Origin: CAWANP01 sp963783445
GTDB taxonomy: Bacteria; Chloroflexota; Anaerolineae; JAAYZQ01
Assembly: GCA_963783445.1 (NCBI GenBank)
Contig: CAWANP010000018.1
Coordinates: 60,659-124,658, forward strand
DNA: 64,000 nucleotides
Reading direction: 5' to 3'
Within the stretch, counting starts at the first letter, position 1, and each line of letters begins with the position of its first letter. Below, one piece after another: positions 48,612-56,242 of this stretch. The notes under the pieces were generated by a model. It saw nothing but the letters and a program-made list of their open reading frames with translations, was not told the origin of the DNA and did no database searches. A program made the position numbers and the translations under genes.

Positions 48612-48688
48612 CCGTCATAAGGACATAGGGAAGATTCCCCATAAACCCAAGCGAGCGCGCCAATCAAACGGCGCGCTCATTCTTTAAG
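48601..48688 (+). promoter_or_regulatory. Two-box regulatory module 2
   Basis: AATCAAAC at 48662 and TTTAAGA at 48683 are 21 nt apart. A perfect 9-bp inverted repeat GAGCGCGCC/GGCGCGCTC (48653-48678) surrounds the first box. A dyad CTATGCC...GGACATAG (48601-48627) overlaps the end of the HNH gene. The next gene starts about 140 nt further on. Confidence 0.6.
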
Positions 48689-48732
48689 ATGTCACCTTAC
48701 AAACTGCACAAACCTGACAGGACCATCAGACT

Positions 48733-48792
48733 CACGGCAGATTCCTACCAGGCCAAGGTCAAGTATCTGTGCGGTATGTGTGCTATGATGGG
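48733..48792 (+). promoter_or_regulatory. Conserved 60-bp leader block, copy 1, with extended -10
   Basis: This block is closely similar to 61849-61906; both contain GGCCAAG, TCAA, TATC and TGCGGTATGTGTG and end in TATGATGGG. TGTGCTATGAT looks like an extended -10 element. Both copies lie 30-60 nt before a small gene and downstream of a two-box module. Confidence 0.5.
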
Positions 48793-48825
48793 AGCATGAC
48801 TAACCACACTGAGAGGAGCAACACA

Positions 48826-49068
48826 ATGACCAGCAGCGACCGCGAGGCCACCCGAGTAATAGAAGTCTGGACACTGTACCACAAGGGCAAGAGGCAGTTC
48901 GGCATGGGCCGGAGCCGCAAGCCCAAGGGCGCCAGCATCGTTGGCAAGTGGAGCCATCCGTACATCCCGGAGGACGGCATTGTGGATACCGAGCGGTGGA
49001 TGTATCACGAGGCCGGTCACGACACACAGCCAAGCGGCGAGTGGCTGTACTGGAACATGCCGCGCTAG
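48826..49068 (+). CDS. Small unknown element protein (80 residues)
   Basis: The start ATG 48826 follows GAGAGGAGC. The protein holds 'VIEVWTLYHKGKRQFGMGRS' and 'GHDTQPSGEWLYWNMPR'; no family recognised. The leader CACACTGAGAGGAGCA recurs before the next gene. Confidence 0.55.
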   Translation: MTSSDREATRVIEVWTLYHKGKRQFGMGRSRKPKGASIVGKWSHPYIPEDGIVDTERWMYHEAGHDTQPSGEWLYWNMPR

Positions 49069-49078
49069 ATGGAAACCT

Positions 49079-49100
49079 GGGCCGGGTGAGAGCCCGGCCC
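49079..49100 (+). terminator. GC-rich hairpin between two small genes
   Basis: GGGCCGGG/CCCGGCCC form a perfect 8-bp stem with a 6-nt loop, 10 nt after the stop at 49068. No T tract follows, so it may be an attenuator or RNA stabiliser rather than a full terminator. Confidence 0.5.
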
Positions 49101-49126
49101 CACACCACACTGAGAGGAGCAGAGAA

Positions 49127-49513
49127 ATGACTTTCGAGCAGAGCATGGAGACCGGCAAAACCAGCAGCATCGTCGTCAAGGTAGCCGAGTACAAGGGCCA
49201 GGTCGCGGTTGACGTCCGCAAGACCTACAACGGCGCTCCCACCAAGAAGGGAGCTTTCCTGGCCATCGAGAGCCGCGAACACGAGTTCGTCGCTGAGGCG
49301 CTGCCCTTGACACTGGCCGACAGCCAGGAGCGCAAGAAATTGGGCAAGGGCAGCATGGACCTCTACGTCCGCCGCTATGACTACAAGGGCATGGAAGGCT
49401 ACAGCATCCACAAAGAGGCCAAAAACGGCCAGTGGGGCAAGGGCATCTGGCTGAACCCCACCCAGGCCAAATGGGTCGCTGAGCAGATCGCCGCCGCGAG
49501 GGAGGCCCTGTAA
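49127..49513 (+). CDS. Unknown element protein, possibly PC4-like single-stranded DNA binder
   Basis: A 128-residue basic protein from ATG 49127 (GAGAGGAGC upstream). 'GQVAVDVRKTYNGAPTKKGA' and 'YSIHKEAKNGQWGKGIWLNP' resemble the two strand-turn-strand parts of PC4/YdbC-type nucleic-acid-binding folds, but the match is weak and made by eye. It ends just before a strong terminator. Confidence 0.5.
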   Translation: MTFEQSMETGKTSSIVVKVAEYKGQVAVDVRKTYNGAPTKKGAFLAIESREHEFVAEALPLTLADSQERKKLGKGSMDLYVRRYDYKGMEGYSIHKEAKNGQWGKGIWLNPTQAKWVAEQIAAAREAL

Positions 49514-49518
49514 GACGG

Positions 49519-49560
49519 CATAAGGGCCGGGGAGAGCGACCCTGGCCCTTATGTTCTCTC
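49519..49560 (+). terminator. Hairpin terminator after the gene ending at 49513
   Basis: CATAAGGGCC (49519-49528) pairs perfectly with GGCCCTTATG (49544-49553), and TTCTCTCTT follows. Confidence 0.7.
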
Positions 49561-49562
49561 TT

Positions 49563-49610
49563 GAACATATCACACACAAATTTGACAATATGTGTGACAT
49601 GTTCTATAGT
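49563..49610 (+). promoter_or_regulatory. Consensus promoter overlapped by a 42-bp operator, before the sigma-like gene
   Basis: TTGACA (49582-49587) and TATAGT (49605-49610) are 17 nt apart. The arms GAACATATCACACA (49563-49576) and TGTGTGACATGTTC (49591-49604) form an inverted repeat with one mismatch, so a bound repressor would cover the promoter. A further ATGTTC half site lies just upstream, overlapping the terminator tail. Confidence 0.75.
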
Positions 49611-49640
49611 ATACTTACCACACAGGAAAGGAATAGAGCG

Positions 49641-50216
49641 ATGGGCGAGAGCGACGCCACTTGCACAAAGGTTTGGTCAATCCGTGAGGATTATGCAGAG
49701 TTCGAGACGAGGGTCCACAAGGCGGCTTGGAAGGTCTGACCCGCGGCTACGAGGACTACGAGGACACGGTCCAAGACATGATGCTGGCCATCGCTGAGGC
49801 TCAGGCCACGGAGGACGGTTTCGCTGAGCAGACTGCCGCTTACCAGGTGACCCGCGCCTACTGGAAGGCGAGTGACTGGCGCCGGCACCTGACAGACCGC
49901 GAGGCCAAGCACACCAGGCTGGACACTCCGGCAACAGCGGCGACGATGACAGCGCAGTGCTGGCCGACTTTTTGCTCATCACCGAGGACGACGAGCTTGA
50001 CAGTCAGGATGGCCAAGACCGAGATTCAGGAAGCGCTCGCCACACTGGCCACGAAGAGCGAGACTGGCCGCAAGAAAGCCGAGATCCTCTACCGCCGATT
50101 TTACGGAGACCAGACGGTAGCCGAGGCCAGCAAGGAGCATGGGTATCAGCAAGGGAACCGGCTGCTACTACAGCGCTCAGGGGCTGAAAGGATTGAAGGT
50201 CATCCTGGCCAACTAG
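49641..50216 (+). CDS. Sigma-70-like factor of the element, frameshifted
   Basis: From ATG 49641 (AAAGGA upstream) the corrected protein of about 190 residues reads 'EFETRVHKAAWK', then after an indel near 49725 'GLTRGYEDYEDTVQDMMLAI', which has the shape of sigma region 2 (compare the family's DAEDLVQE segment). A spacer follows with at least one more frame change near 49920-50020, then a region-4-like helix-turn-helix: 'KKAEILYRRFYGDQTVAEAS' and 'KEHG', with 'ISKGTG' after a further shift. It ends at TAG 50214-50216. It could direct host RNA polymerase to the element's own promoters; that is inference. Confidence 0.5.
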
Positions 50217-50240
50217 CCAGCCAGGCCAGGCCGGACGACA

Positions 50241-50268
50241 GAAAAAGGGGCGAATTCGCCCCTTTTTC
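50241..50268. terminator. Perfect 28-bp palindromic terminator
   Basis: GAAAAAGGGGCGAA mirrors TTCGCCCCTTTTTC without a loop, and T-rich DNA lies on both sides. It works on either strand and closes the sigma-like gene. Confidence 0.85.
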
Positions 50269-50280
50269 TGTTTTGGGACC

Positions 50281-50307
50281 AATCAAACCGCGTCGAGAAT
50301 CTTTAAG
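50281..50307 (+). promoter_or_regulatory. Two-box regulatory module 3 (bare)
   Basis: AATCAAAC at 50281 and TTTAAGA at 50302 are 21 nt apart, directly after the palindromic terminator. No inverted repeat or dyad is seen around it. The first ORF downstream is the nrdG-like gene, behind module 4. The stretch 50308-50417 holds no gene. Confidence 0.5.
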
Positions 50308-50417
50308 AGATTGCCGGCCGGGAGCCGGAGGAGGACCGGAGCCGAGCCGGCAAGTCTCCTCTTCTGTGTGAGCTTGAGCAGGTAGCCTGACCGCTACCTG
50401 CTCGAGCGCGTTAGGGG

Positions 50418-50492
50418 CTATCGGCTTATCATCCTAAGGCCATAGAAAGAATTTGGAAAGCGAACAATCAAACGGCACGCTCATTCTTTAAG
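50418..50492 (+). promoter_or_regulatory. Two-box regulatory module 4 (before the nrdG-like gene)
   Basis: A dyad (CTATCGGCTTA, centre TCATCC, TAAGGCCATAG; 50418-50445) precedes AATCAAAC at 50466 and TTTAAGA at 50487, 21 nt apart. The leader CTACCAACACAGAG and AGAAGG follow, then ATG 50524. Confidence 0.6.
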
Positions 50493-50523
50493 AGTCTACC
50501 AACACAGAGAGAAGGCGAGAGCG

Positions 50524-51223
50524 ATGAAAACCCAAGAGTCAAGTCGTGGAACGAGACAATGGACTATGGCACAAGATGAGGCGAGACCGGATGACAGACG
50601 GCCCAGGGCTGAGGACAGTGCTCTGGTTCGCGGGTGCCCGATACGCTGCGAGGGTTGCCAGAACCAGCATTTGTGGGACACGGACAGCCCTATGGCCCAG
50701 GTGCGCCAGCTCACGAGGCGCGACCACTGGCCAGGAAGCTCTTGACACTGGCCGGCGACCAGCCCCTGACCATCACCGGGGGAGAGCCGTTCGCTCAGCC
50801 TGGCGCGCTGGCCGAGCTGGTAACATGGTTCGCAACTGGACCGTGGCTGCCGGGACACGGCGCGAGATCCTGGTCTACACTGGCTTTACCTGGGCTCAGC
50901 TCATAGGACAGACGGCCGGCAATCCGTACCATCCTGTCCACGGGATTCTGCCAGAGATCGACATCCTGGTAGACGGCCCTTACGACCAGGGCCAGGACGA
51001 TGACGATCTCCAGTGGCGCGGCTCCCGGAACCAGCGCGTGATCGACGTGCCGCGCTCCCTACACTACGGAGCAATTGCCGTCGAGGAGCGGCTGAGGTTT
51101 CTGGACTGGGATACTCCGACCATAAGCCTGTCCGCTGACGGACAGCTAGTCGGGGCAAGCAACCTGATACGTGAGCTTTTCGGGGAAGAGCAGACCGCGG
51201 AGATCCCGCGCTGTGGCCAGTAA
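50524..51223 (+). pseudogene. nrdG: NrdG-like anaerobic ribonucleotide reductase activase, frameshifted
   Basis: The corrected protein of about 230 residues shows 'MTDGPGLRTVLWFAG', the radical SAM cluster 'GCPIRCEGCQNQHLWD' (Cys-x3-Cys-x2-Cys), 'LTITGGEPFAQPGALAELV', 'ILVYTGFTWAQLI', 'EIDILVDGPYDQ' and 'WRGSRNQRVIDVPRS', the order found in NrdG. At least three indels between 50550 and 50830 mix the frames; the last third is open. NrdG makes the glycyl radical on NrdD under anoxia. No nrdD is visible, so the partner would be host-encoded or outside the window. Confidence 0.7.
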
Positions 51224-51230
51224 AAGGAAC

Positions 51231-51296
51231 GTGCCCGGCAGGGAGCGAATCCCACCGGGCACTACCACACAGAAAGAAGCGATGAGCTTCTCCTGA
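51231..51296 (+). promoter_or_regulatory. Hairpin leader with four-codon ORF before HNH copy 2
   Basis: GTGCCCGG (51231-51238) pairs with CCGGGCAC (51255-51262), then ACTACCACACAGAAAG and AGCGATGAGCTTCTC follow. The last part repeats the leader and first codons of the gene at 40525, but here the ORF stops after ATG AGC TTC TCC (51282-51296). It is probably a remnant of that gene's start. Confidence 0.45.
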
Positions 51297-51345
51297 TGGA
51301 TGCAGTTTAGCACCAACGACGTGTTTTGTCAAGCAAGGAGAGACT

Positions 51346-52043
51346 TTGACGAAAGATGAGATTATCCAACATCTCCTAGACGAAGGAGCGATCAGGGTTG
51401 ACCTGGAGCGAGGGCTGGTTTTCAGCAACCGGCGGCGTCCTCGTCAGCCCCTGGGCAGTATTGATAAACACGGCTATCTCACATCGTCAGTAGGGTATCA
51501 AGGCAAACTATACAGCGTGCTAGTCCACCGCATCGTGGCAATTGCGGCTTACGGTGTGCCAGGGCCGGGCCTGCACGTCGCGCATCTGAACCACGCCAAG
51601 ACCGACAACCGGGCCGTGAATCTGGCTTTTGTCTCGCCGCGGGAGAACGTTCGGCAGAGCATGGAAGCCGGGCGTATGTTCGTCCAACGAGAAGCCAAAC
51701 TTACCGCCGACGCTGCTTGTAAGATCCGGCGGCTTACGCAAGGGGCGAAGCCACCTACCGGGAGCTGGCAGTTCGGTTTGGAGTGAGCCAGACTACAATA
51801 GGAAAGATCGTCAGGGGCAAGACCTGGAAAACTGCCCCTGGTCCGCTAACTCAGAAAGGGCCAAGCGTCAAACTTACTGCCGACGCTGCCTATGAGATCC
51901 GGGCGGCTTACGCTCAAGGGGGAGTCACCCAAAAGCAACTAGCAGAGCAGTACGGGGTGGACAGAAGTACAGTCGGACGAGTTATCAGATGCGATTCCTG
52001 GGAAGGAGCGGAAAAATGGCCCGGAGCCAGAGCATCCAACTGA
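51346..52043 (+). CDS. HNH endonuclease with two helix-turn-helix repeats (copy 2), one frameshift
   Basis: TTG 51346 starts a protein close to copy 1: 'DLERGLVFSNRRRPRQPLG', 'VHRIVAIAAYGVPGPGLHVA', 'HLNHAKTDNRAVNLAFV'. A lost G near 51730 (CCGGCGG where the internal repeat has CCGGGCGG) shifts the frame. Corrected, the tail has two similar units, 'ELAVRFGVSQTTIGKIV' and 'QLAEQYGVDRSTVGRVI', each after a KLTADAA-type start. Total about 232 residues. Confidence 0.8.
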
Positions 52044-52249
52044 GAGCCAAACTTGTGGCGTTTATCGCCGAGTACACAACAGAGCACGGTTATCCGCCAG
52101 CCCTTGACGATATGGCGACAGCGGTCGGCATTAGCACCAGGGGCCATGTTCACTATCACCTGTCGGCGCTCAAAGAGCAGGGGCAGGTGACTTGGGAGCC
52201 GCGACTGATGCGGACCGTCAGGGTTCTAGGTCCAGAGGAGCGATCATGA
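52016..52249 (+). CDS. Stand-alone LexA-type DNA-binding domain
   Basis: A 77-residue protein from ATG 52016 (AAGGAGCGG upstream). It matches only the winged helix of LexA: 'FIAEYTTEHGYPPALDDMAT', 'AVGISTRGHVHYHLSALKEQ'. The self-cleaving peptidase domain is missing, so it cannot act as a normal SOS switch. It overlaps the end of HNH copy 2 by 28 nt and the next gene by 4 nt. Confidence 0.75.
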   Translation: MARSQSIQLRAKLVAFIAEYTTEHGYPPALDDMATAVGISTRGHVHYHLSALKEQGQVTWEPRLMRTVRVLGPEERS

Positions 52250-52548
52250 CAGAGACAATCCAGCCGGGACCGTGCATCCTGCCCTTTGCGGATTGCACGT
52301 TCCGCGACGAGGCCGGCCAGTGTACAGACCTAAACGCTGGCCCCTGGCGCACCGAGGCAGGGTGTTTTGTTATCCAGTGGCTCAGTCGGGACAATATGGT
52401 CCGCCGGGCGCGAAGCCCAGGGTCGGCTATCTCTCAGGCCAGAGCGGCGGCTCTTTGCATGTGGCCAGGGGCAAAGGGCAAGTGCGGGCATCCATCCAGC
52501 AAGACGGCACTGTGCAGCGACAAAGATTGTCCGGTGAAGGTGTCTTGA
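52246..52548 (+). CDS. Cys-rich unknown protein (100 residues)
   Basis: It starts at ATG 52246 overlapping the upstream stop (ATGA). Seven Cys are spread in 'PCILPFADCTFRDEAGQCTD', 'EAGCFVIQW', 'CMWPGAKGKCGHP' and 'CSDKDCPV', which suggests a metal site. No family recognised. Confidence 0.55.
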   Translation: MTETIQPGPCILPFADCTFRDEAGQCTDLNAGPWRTEAGCFVIQWLSRDNMVRRARSPGSAISQARAAALCMWPGAKGKCGHPSSKTALCSDKDCPVKVS

Positions 52549-52626
52549 CCCTATAGCCTTATCATCCCAAAACCATAACCCTGTCTGCTGAGCCGGCCAA
52601 TCAAAAGGCCGGCTCGTGCGTTAAGA
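52549..52626 (+). promoter_or_regulatory. Two-box regulatory module 5 (before the sliding clamp gene)
   Basis: AATCAAAA at 52599 and GTTAAGA at 52620 are 21 nt apart. A perfect 9-bp inverted repeat GAGCCGGCC/GGCCGGCTC (52590-52615) encloses the first box. TTATCATCC lies at 52559. The clamp gene starts at 52664. Confidence 0.6.
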
Positions 52627-52663
52627 GTCCATAACACCATTTTGCAGAGAGGAGAACGCAGCA

Positions 52664-53944
52664 ATGAAAGCCAAAGTATTGCCGAGCGAGTTGTTGAAGG
52701 GTCTCAAGATCGTAGAGATGGCAGCGGCCAAGCTGTCCACGTTGCCGGTGCTGGAGATGGTCAAAGTGGAGGCCGTCGAGGGCGCAGGGCTGTTGCTTTA
52801 CGCGACCGACCTGGGCGTGTCCATGGTAGCCCAAGTGGGAGCCAGAGTCGAGGAGGCCGGCGCGGTCTGTGTCCCGGCCCGAGTGCTGAAGGAGTTTGTG
52901 GCCAAGGTGCCAGACCAGACCATCAGCCTGGCAACGCCGCCACCGCCCGAGCCGCCCACTGACGAGGACGGAGAACCGGATCTGGACTGGAAAGCGCCTC
53001 CGCCAGACACCATACTCCTGCATGGCGACGAGGTAGACGGCAAGATAAACGGCCTGCCGTCTGTCGAGTTTCCCGAGATCCCGGAGCCTGGCAACGAGGA
53101 GGTCTGGACAGTGGACGGCGCGACGTTCGTCAGCCACGTCAAGGCCGTGGTGAATTCCGCGGCCAGGGACGAGTCCCGGCCCGTGCTGACTGGTGTCCTG
53201 TTTCAGCTCCATCCAGACGGAACCCGGATGGTAGGCTGTGACGGATTCCGGCTGGCCGTCATTGGTGAGCCGCTGGCCCCTTACCAGAGGGAGTACGGAG
53301 CTAGCCGGTGGGGCGCTTCGACTCCGCTTGTCCCGGACAAGGTGGAAAATGAGGACTGTGCCGCCTGGCCCTATCCTCAATTCATCCTGAACGCCGAGAC
53401 GCTGGCCCAGTTTTGCCAGCGCGTCAAAGCCGATGACCAGATCCAGATTCTGCATGACAGGGATCTGTTCTCGCTGGTCCTGGCCGGCAAACAAACCTAC
53501 ATGGTCACGCGAGAACTGGCAGGGCAGTACCCGCAGTACGAGCAGATCGTCCCAACCGGAGCGCCGGATCTGACGGTTCGTGCGCCAATCGCAGACCTGC
53601 TAAACAGGGTCGGCCTGGCCAGCGTGATCAGCGCAAGGGCAGACGATGCAGTGCGGATCAGCCTCCAGGATGGCCAGCTCGAGATCCACGGCTCCGCGGA
53701 TGGCGACAAGGGGGAAGGCGGGATCGCGGTTGAGGTCAGCCACAACCAGGGCACGGACCTGCCTCTGCCTGTTGCGCTGAACGGTGTCTATCTGAGGCAA
53801 GCGCTTCAGGGTCTCAAGGTGATCAGCCCAGGGAGCGAGTTTGTGAACCTGGACTTTCGGCCCGGCAATACGCCGGTCGTGATACGCTCGGACGAGGCCG
53901 GTGTCTACGCGCATTTGATCATGCCGGTAAATCTCCCGCGCTAG
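52664..53944 (+). CDS. dnaN: DNA polymerase III beta subunit (sliding clamp) of the element
   Basis: A 426-residue beta clamp with three clamp domains. It has 'LLYATDLGVSMVAQV', 'FVSHVKAVVNSAARDESRPV', 'LTGVLFQLHPDGTRMVGCDG', 'FRLAVIGEPL' and the C-terminal 'AHLIMPVNLPR' matching the family's conserved end. A proline-rich insertion ('TPPPPEPPTDEDGEPDLDW') lies after domain 1. GAGAGGAG precedes the ATG. A clamp on a mobile element suggests large or host-independent replication. A strong terminator follows. Confidence 0.9.
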   Translation: MKAKVLPSELLKGLKIVEMAAAKLSTLPVLEMVKVEAVEGAGLLLYATDLGVSMVAQVGARVEEAGAVCVPARVLKEFVAKVPDQTISLATPPPPEPPTDEDGEPDLDWKAPPPDTILLHGDEVDGKINGLPSVEFPEIPEPGNEEVWTVDGATFVSHVKAVVNSAARDESRPVLTGVLFQLHPDGTRMVGCDGFRLAVIGEPLAPYQREYGASRWGASTPLVPDKVENEDCAAWPYPQFILNAETLAQFCQRVKADDQIQILHDRDLFSLVLAGKQTYMVTRELAGQYPQYEQIVPTGAPDLTVRAPIADLLNRVGLASVISARADDAVRISLQDGQLEIHGSADGDKGEGGIAVEVSHNQGTDLPLPVALNGVYLRQALQGLKVISPGSEFVNLDFRPGNTPVVIRSDEAGVYAHLIMPVNLPR

Positions 53945-53965
53945 CCTGGTCAATGCCCGACTCCC

Positions 53966-53999
53966 GAGAGGGCCGGTGGTGCTGCCGGCCCTCTCTCTC
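53966..53999 (+). terminator. Terminator after the clamp gene
   Basis: GAGAGGGCCGG pairs with CCGGCCCTCTC (53966-53995), followed by TCTCG and TTG. It lies 22 nt after the stop. Confidence 0.7.
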
Positions 54000-54000
54000 G

Positions 54001-54110
54001 TTGTGCGGACTTTATCTTTTCTACGTGACAATCTGAAGTTATGCGCTTACTTTCCCAACGCCATACCAATCAAACTGGGCGCTCATTCTTTAAGAGTCTA
54101 CCACACAGAA
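54001..54110 (+). promoter_or_regulatory. Two-box regulatory module 6
   Basis: TTGTGCGGACTTTATC (54001-54016) is shared with module 13. Then a diverged dyad core (TTACTTTCC, 54046) and AATCAAAC at 54068 with TTTAAGA at 54089, 21 nt apart. CTACCACACAGAAACG leads to the gene at 54130. Confidence 0.6.
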
Positions 54111-54129
54111 ACGAGACGGAGGTAGGGAG

Positions 54130-55567
54130 ATGAGCACCAACCTATTTGGAGAAGGAAAGGCCACAAAGCCCCAGGCCACTCACCTGGAAGCCATGAGGGC
54201 CAAGATCGCCGCCAAGTACGGCATTGAGAACCCGGACACACTGAAAGGCCGGGCCATGGAGATTCAGGTCGCTTAGGGACAACGGTCTGCTGATTGCCGT
54301 CCACTGCCACGGTACAAGCATGTTCACGCGCCGGGCCACGTGGGACGAGTTGGGCATCCCGGCAGATGACCCGCGTATTGACCTGTTGCGCTCTGGCATG
54401 AAAGACATCATTCCGGCCAAGGTCGTCCGGCGGCTCAAGAGCCTGGAAGCGCAAAAGCGGCAGAACCTGGACCGCTACGGGCTCAAGATGCCAGCGTTTC
54501 CGGGGTTTCGGTGGGTCGGCGCGGTGGCCTACAAGCACGAGTCTGACGAAGAGGACGCGCTGGCCAAGACCGACTATGAGCGCTGGAAAGAAAAGGACCA
54601 GGAGATCGGCGCTCACCTGGAAGAGCTGAAAACCGAGATCGTGGCCAACCTGGACACCTGGACCAATCAGCGCATCGCGGAGGTCTTTGGCCAGCTTGCC
54701 GACCGAGCCTGGATGCAACTGACGGCCCTGGAGTTTCGGGAAGAGCTGGAAGCCCTCCAGGCCGCGTTCCTGGAGCAACAGGTAGACGAGATTGACCCGG
54801 CATCCGTCGAGTCGATCACGGCCGCGCAGTCAGAGACCAAAGCCCTGGCCTGGCTACAACTCCAGGCACAGAGGCCAGAACTGCGAGAAACGGAAAAGGC
54901 GTTCAAAAAAGACATCATCCAGAAGGCCAAGCTCCAGATGCCCACGAAAGAGGAGGTCCAGCACGGCCTGTTTTTCACCCACTCCAATGACTTTTTGATG
55001 AACCCTACGGACGTAGCACAAGAGATGGCCGACCGCCAGCAGATCGCGGCCCTGCGCGAAGGTGAGATTGACGTTATCCGGGCCAAGGCATCGGCTCAGT
55101 CGGCCAAGGCCAAGGCAGAAGAAGATATCGCCTGGCACAAGCGCCAGACCGAGATCAGCAAGCTCCAGGCCATGCGCAAAGCGGAGACCGAACACGCGCA
55201 AAAACGACTGCTGGAGATGGGCAGTCCGTTCCAAGAGGTCTTGGACCAGGTCGAGGCCCGGCTCTATTCGGCAGTCCAGCAGATGATGGACAGCATCCAG
55301 AGGAATGGCCGGGTAGTCGGCAAGACCAAAGAGCTTGGGCTGAACGCCATCGAGCAGTACCAGACCCTGCGCGCCCTGGGCGGTGACCGGCTCCATACCG
55401 AGATCGAGAGCTTCCGCCAAGCCCTCAACACCGGCGGCGTCGAGTACAAAACAGACCCGGAAGCCGTCAAGATGGCCCTGGAGAAACTGGCCAGCGAGAC
55501 CATCGAGGCCGCGGACCGCGTGACTCGCAGCGTCAGCCCGACCCGCGCCAGGATGATTGACCTGTAA
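54130..55567 (+). CDS. Large unknown helical protein of the element, one frameshift
   Basis: From ATG 54130 the first frame gives 'MSTNLFGEGKATKPQATHLE' and 'YGIENPDTLKGRAMEIQ'; a base change near 54265 moves it to 'LRDNGLLIAVHCHGTSMFTR' and the long open frame to 55567, about 479 residues in all. The protein is rich in long helices ('KAKAEEDIAWHKRQTEISKL', 'AMRKAETEHAQKRLLEMG') with coiled-coil character. No family recognised. It is the largest unassigned gene in the element and has its own two-box module. Confidence 0.65.
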
Positions 55568-55574
55568 GCCAGAC

Positions 55575-55649
55575 CTATGGCATTGGGATGGTAAAATCAT
55601 AGCAAGAGGGGGTAAGGTTCCCAAGCAAAGCGGAACCTTGCCCTTTAAG
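55575..55649 (+). promoter_or_regulatory. Two-box regulatory module 7
   Basis: A dyad in reverse orientation (CTATGGCATTGGGATGG, then TAAAATCATAG; 55575-55602) precedes AAGCAAAG at 55623 and TTTAAGA at 55644, 21 nt apart. An 11-bp inverted repeat with one G-T pair (55611-55621 with 55632-55642) encloses the first box. The gene starts 5 nt after TTTAAGA, so its leader is very short. Confidence 0.55.
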
Positions 55650-55654
55650 AGAAC

Positions 55655-56077
55655 ATGATGACAGACAAGGAACGAGAGAGCAGGCCGAAAGAGCTGCGCG
55701 CAATGGACACAGAGGAGTTTTTGGTCGCGGTCATGGACGATTGTGTAGATGCGTTCTACCACGGAGGGCTAAGGGGAGGCCCCGGCATGGTCATTGTTGA
55801 CCGGCGCGCGCGAGACGAGTATACCGTGAGCTATCAGTCAATCGGGCAGGTGGCGATAGAGGGTACCGCGCTGGAACATGCCAAGAGCCTAATAGACCAG
55901 ACCGTGATCGGCTGGCCGGAGATCGGTATCACGACCATGGTCCTGGAGCCAGCGCACATCAGAGTTATGCTCGTTGTTCCTCCGTGGGACACCGTGAACC
56001 GGGCCAAGCACCGGTTCACAGACTCGGACGAAGGCGCAAAAGAGTATAGACAAGGAGGAGCAAGATGGGAAAGGTGA
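55655..56077 (+). CDS. Unknown element protein (140 residues)
   Basis: ATG 55655 or 55658. Contains 'EFLVAVMDDCVDAFYHGGLR' and 'IRVMLVVPPWDTVNRAKHRF'; no family recognised. No clear ribosome binding site precedes it. Its end overlaps the next small gene by 13 nt. Confidence 0.6.
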   Translation: MMTDKERESRPKELRAMDTEEFLVAVMDDCVDAFYHGGLRGGPGMVIVDRRARDEYTVSYQSIGQVAIEGTALEHAKSLIDQTVIGWPEIGITTMVLEPAHIRVMLVVPPWDTVNRAKHRFTDSDEGAKEYRQGGARWER

Positions 56078-56242
56078 CAGGGATCGGCTATTGTGATAGC
56101 ACCGTAAATCCGAATCAAGATCGTCCTGCTAGAGACGGCAGTCTTTGAGGATGAAGAGCCAGAGCCGCATCCCGTGAGGTCGGCAGGGAGCAGGTTCGAG
56201 ATCACGATGCGGAAACCGGACGATGGGACTGAGCACGCATGA
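56065..56242 (+). CDS. Small unknown protein, one probable frameshift
   Basis: ATG 56065 follows AAGGAGGAGC. The first frame gives 'MGKVTGIGYCDSTVNP' and stops early; a shift near 56107 leads to 'RIKIVLLETAVFEDEEPEPH' and an end at TGA 56240-56242. The good ribosome binding site and the ATGA link to the next ORF support it. Confidence 0.4.
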
